Part shown: positions 63,888-64,000 of the stretch, one piece after another | Layout of the letters: every line of letters begins with the position of its first letter | Numbering within the stretch: position 1 is the first letter of the stretch | Origin: Micavibrio sp. | GTDB lineage: Bacteria > Pseudomonadota > Alphaproteobacteria > Micavibrionales > Micavibrionaceae | NCBI GenBank assembly: GCA_021604545.1 | Contig: BQJE01000002.1 | Coordinates: 310,001-374,000 of the forward strand | Length of the DNA stretch: 64,000 nt | Reading direction: 5' to 3' | Notes under the pieces: generated by a model | What the model saw: the letters and a program-made list of their open reading frames with translations, nothing else | Told to the model about the DNA's origin: nothing | Database searches by the model: none | Position numbers and translations under genes: made by a program

Positions 63888-64000
63888 ATGTCTAAAAACT
63901 ATGCATTTAGTGGCGCGAAAAGAGATCAGGCCGGAAAAGGGGTTGCCAGATCACTACGCCGCGAACATAAGATTCCTGCTGTTATCTATGGTGATAACAA
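63888..64000 (+). CDS. rplY: ribosomal protein L25 (general stress protein Ctc form), cut by window edge
   Basis: The first 37 residues are visible. They read MSKNYAFSGAKRDQAGKG then VARSLRREHKIPAVIYG, the conserved L25/Ctc N-terminus that binds 5S rRNA. AAAGGAAA precedes the ATG. It follows prs by 100 bp, the usual order in Proteobacteria. The rest lies outside the window, so whether the long C-terminal extension is present cannot be seen. Confidence 0.93.
   Translation, partial: MSKNYAFSGAKRDQAGKGVARSLRREHKIPAVIYGDN

Overview
This window looks like a chromosomal segment of an alphaproteobacterium. The reasons are a MucR/Ros-type zinc-finger regulator, the neighbourhood murJ - trpS - uspA - nifU-like - tsaB, a TauE/SafE gene paired with a TIGR02186-like gene, and a DUF2924-like gene paired with a large serine recombinase. 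Genus cannot be settled from the sequence; a free-living or predatory (Micavibrio-like) lineage is only a guess.

Backbone, left part (1-8742): a truncated Y-family DNA polymerase, two tandem TerB-like genes, a small lipoprotein, and then a sulfur assimilation block. The block holds a ferredoxin (fdxA), cysteine synthase, an FNR2-type ferredoxin-NADP reductase, and a tightly overlapped minus-strand operon cysI - siroheme synthase N-domain - cysH - SUMT. No cysJ is present, so ferredoxin may feed sulfite reductase.

Genomic island (about 8.8-39.46 kb): the segment between the cysI promoter and a tRNA-Ser(CGA) gene is accessory. It starts with a hairpin and a cluster of CAGGGAA repeats, followed by an HEPN-like gene, a Cas4-like/DUF2779 nuclease fusion, a large coiled-coil protein and unknowns. 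A 3'-half tRNA remnant lies at about 13.96 kb. A phage-plasmid-like module follows (regulator, serine recombinase, two ParB-like genes, ParB-methyltransferase fusion, DUF5681, terminase large subunit) with no structural genes. Next come a PD-(D/E)XK gene with a divergent XRE regulator and a five-gene minus-strand operon: WYL regulator, hsdM, hsdS, an Abi/HEPN-like gene and hsdR. Divergent from it is a CBASS operon: CD-NTase, HORMA protein, TRIP13-like ATPase, a putative SLOG plus nucleoside-deoxyribosyltransferase-like effector, and a DEDDh exonuclease. A near-perfect 20-bp inverted repeat sits in the shared promoter region and is a plausible WYL operator. The island ends with DUF2924 and a second serine recombinase next to the tRNA.

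Backbone, right part (39.46-64 kb): a lipoprotein with a terminator hairpin inside its signal-peptide codons, a secreted probable outer-membrane protein, mutS, dut, coaBC, an alanine-rich membrane-anchored protein, ubiE, murJ, trpS, a TauE/SafE exporter with its TIGR02186 partner, uspA, a NifU-like scaffold, a catalytically degenerate polysaccharide deacetylase, tsaB, mucR, proC, a YbjN gene, ubiK, lgt, a MidA/NDUFAF7-like methyltransferase, pgeF, prs, and the start of rplY.

The most interesting part is the defence locus at 24.4-36.9 kb. A single WYL regulator seems positioned to control both a type I restriction-modification system and a type III-like CBASS whose effector has an unusual two-domain architecture.
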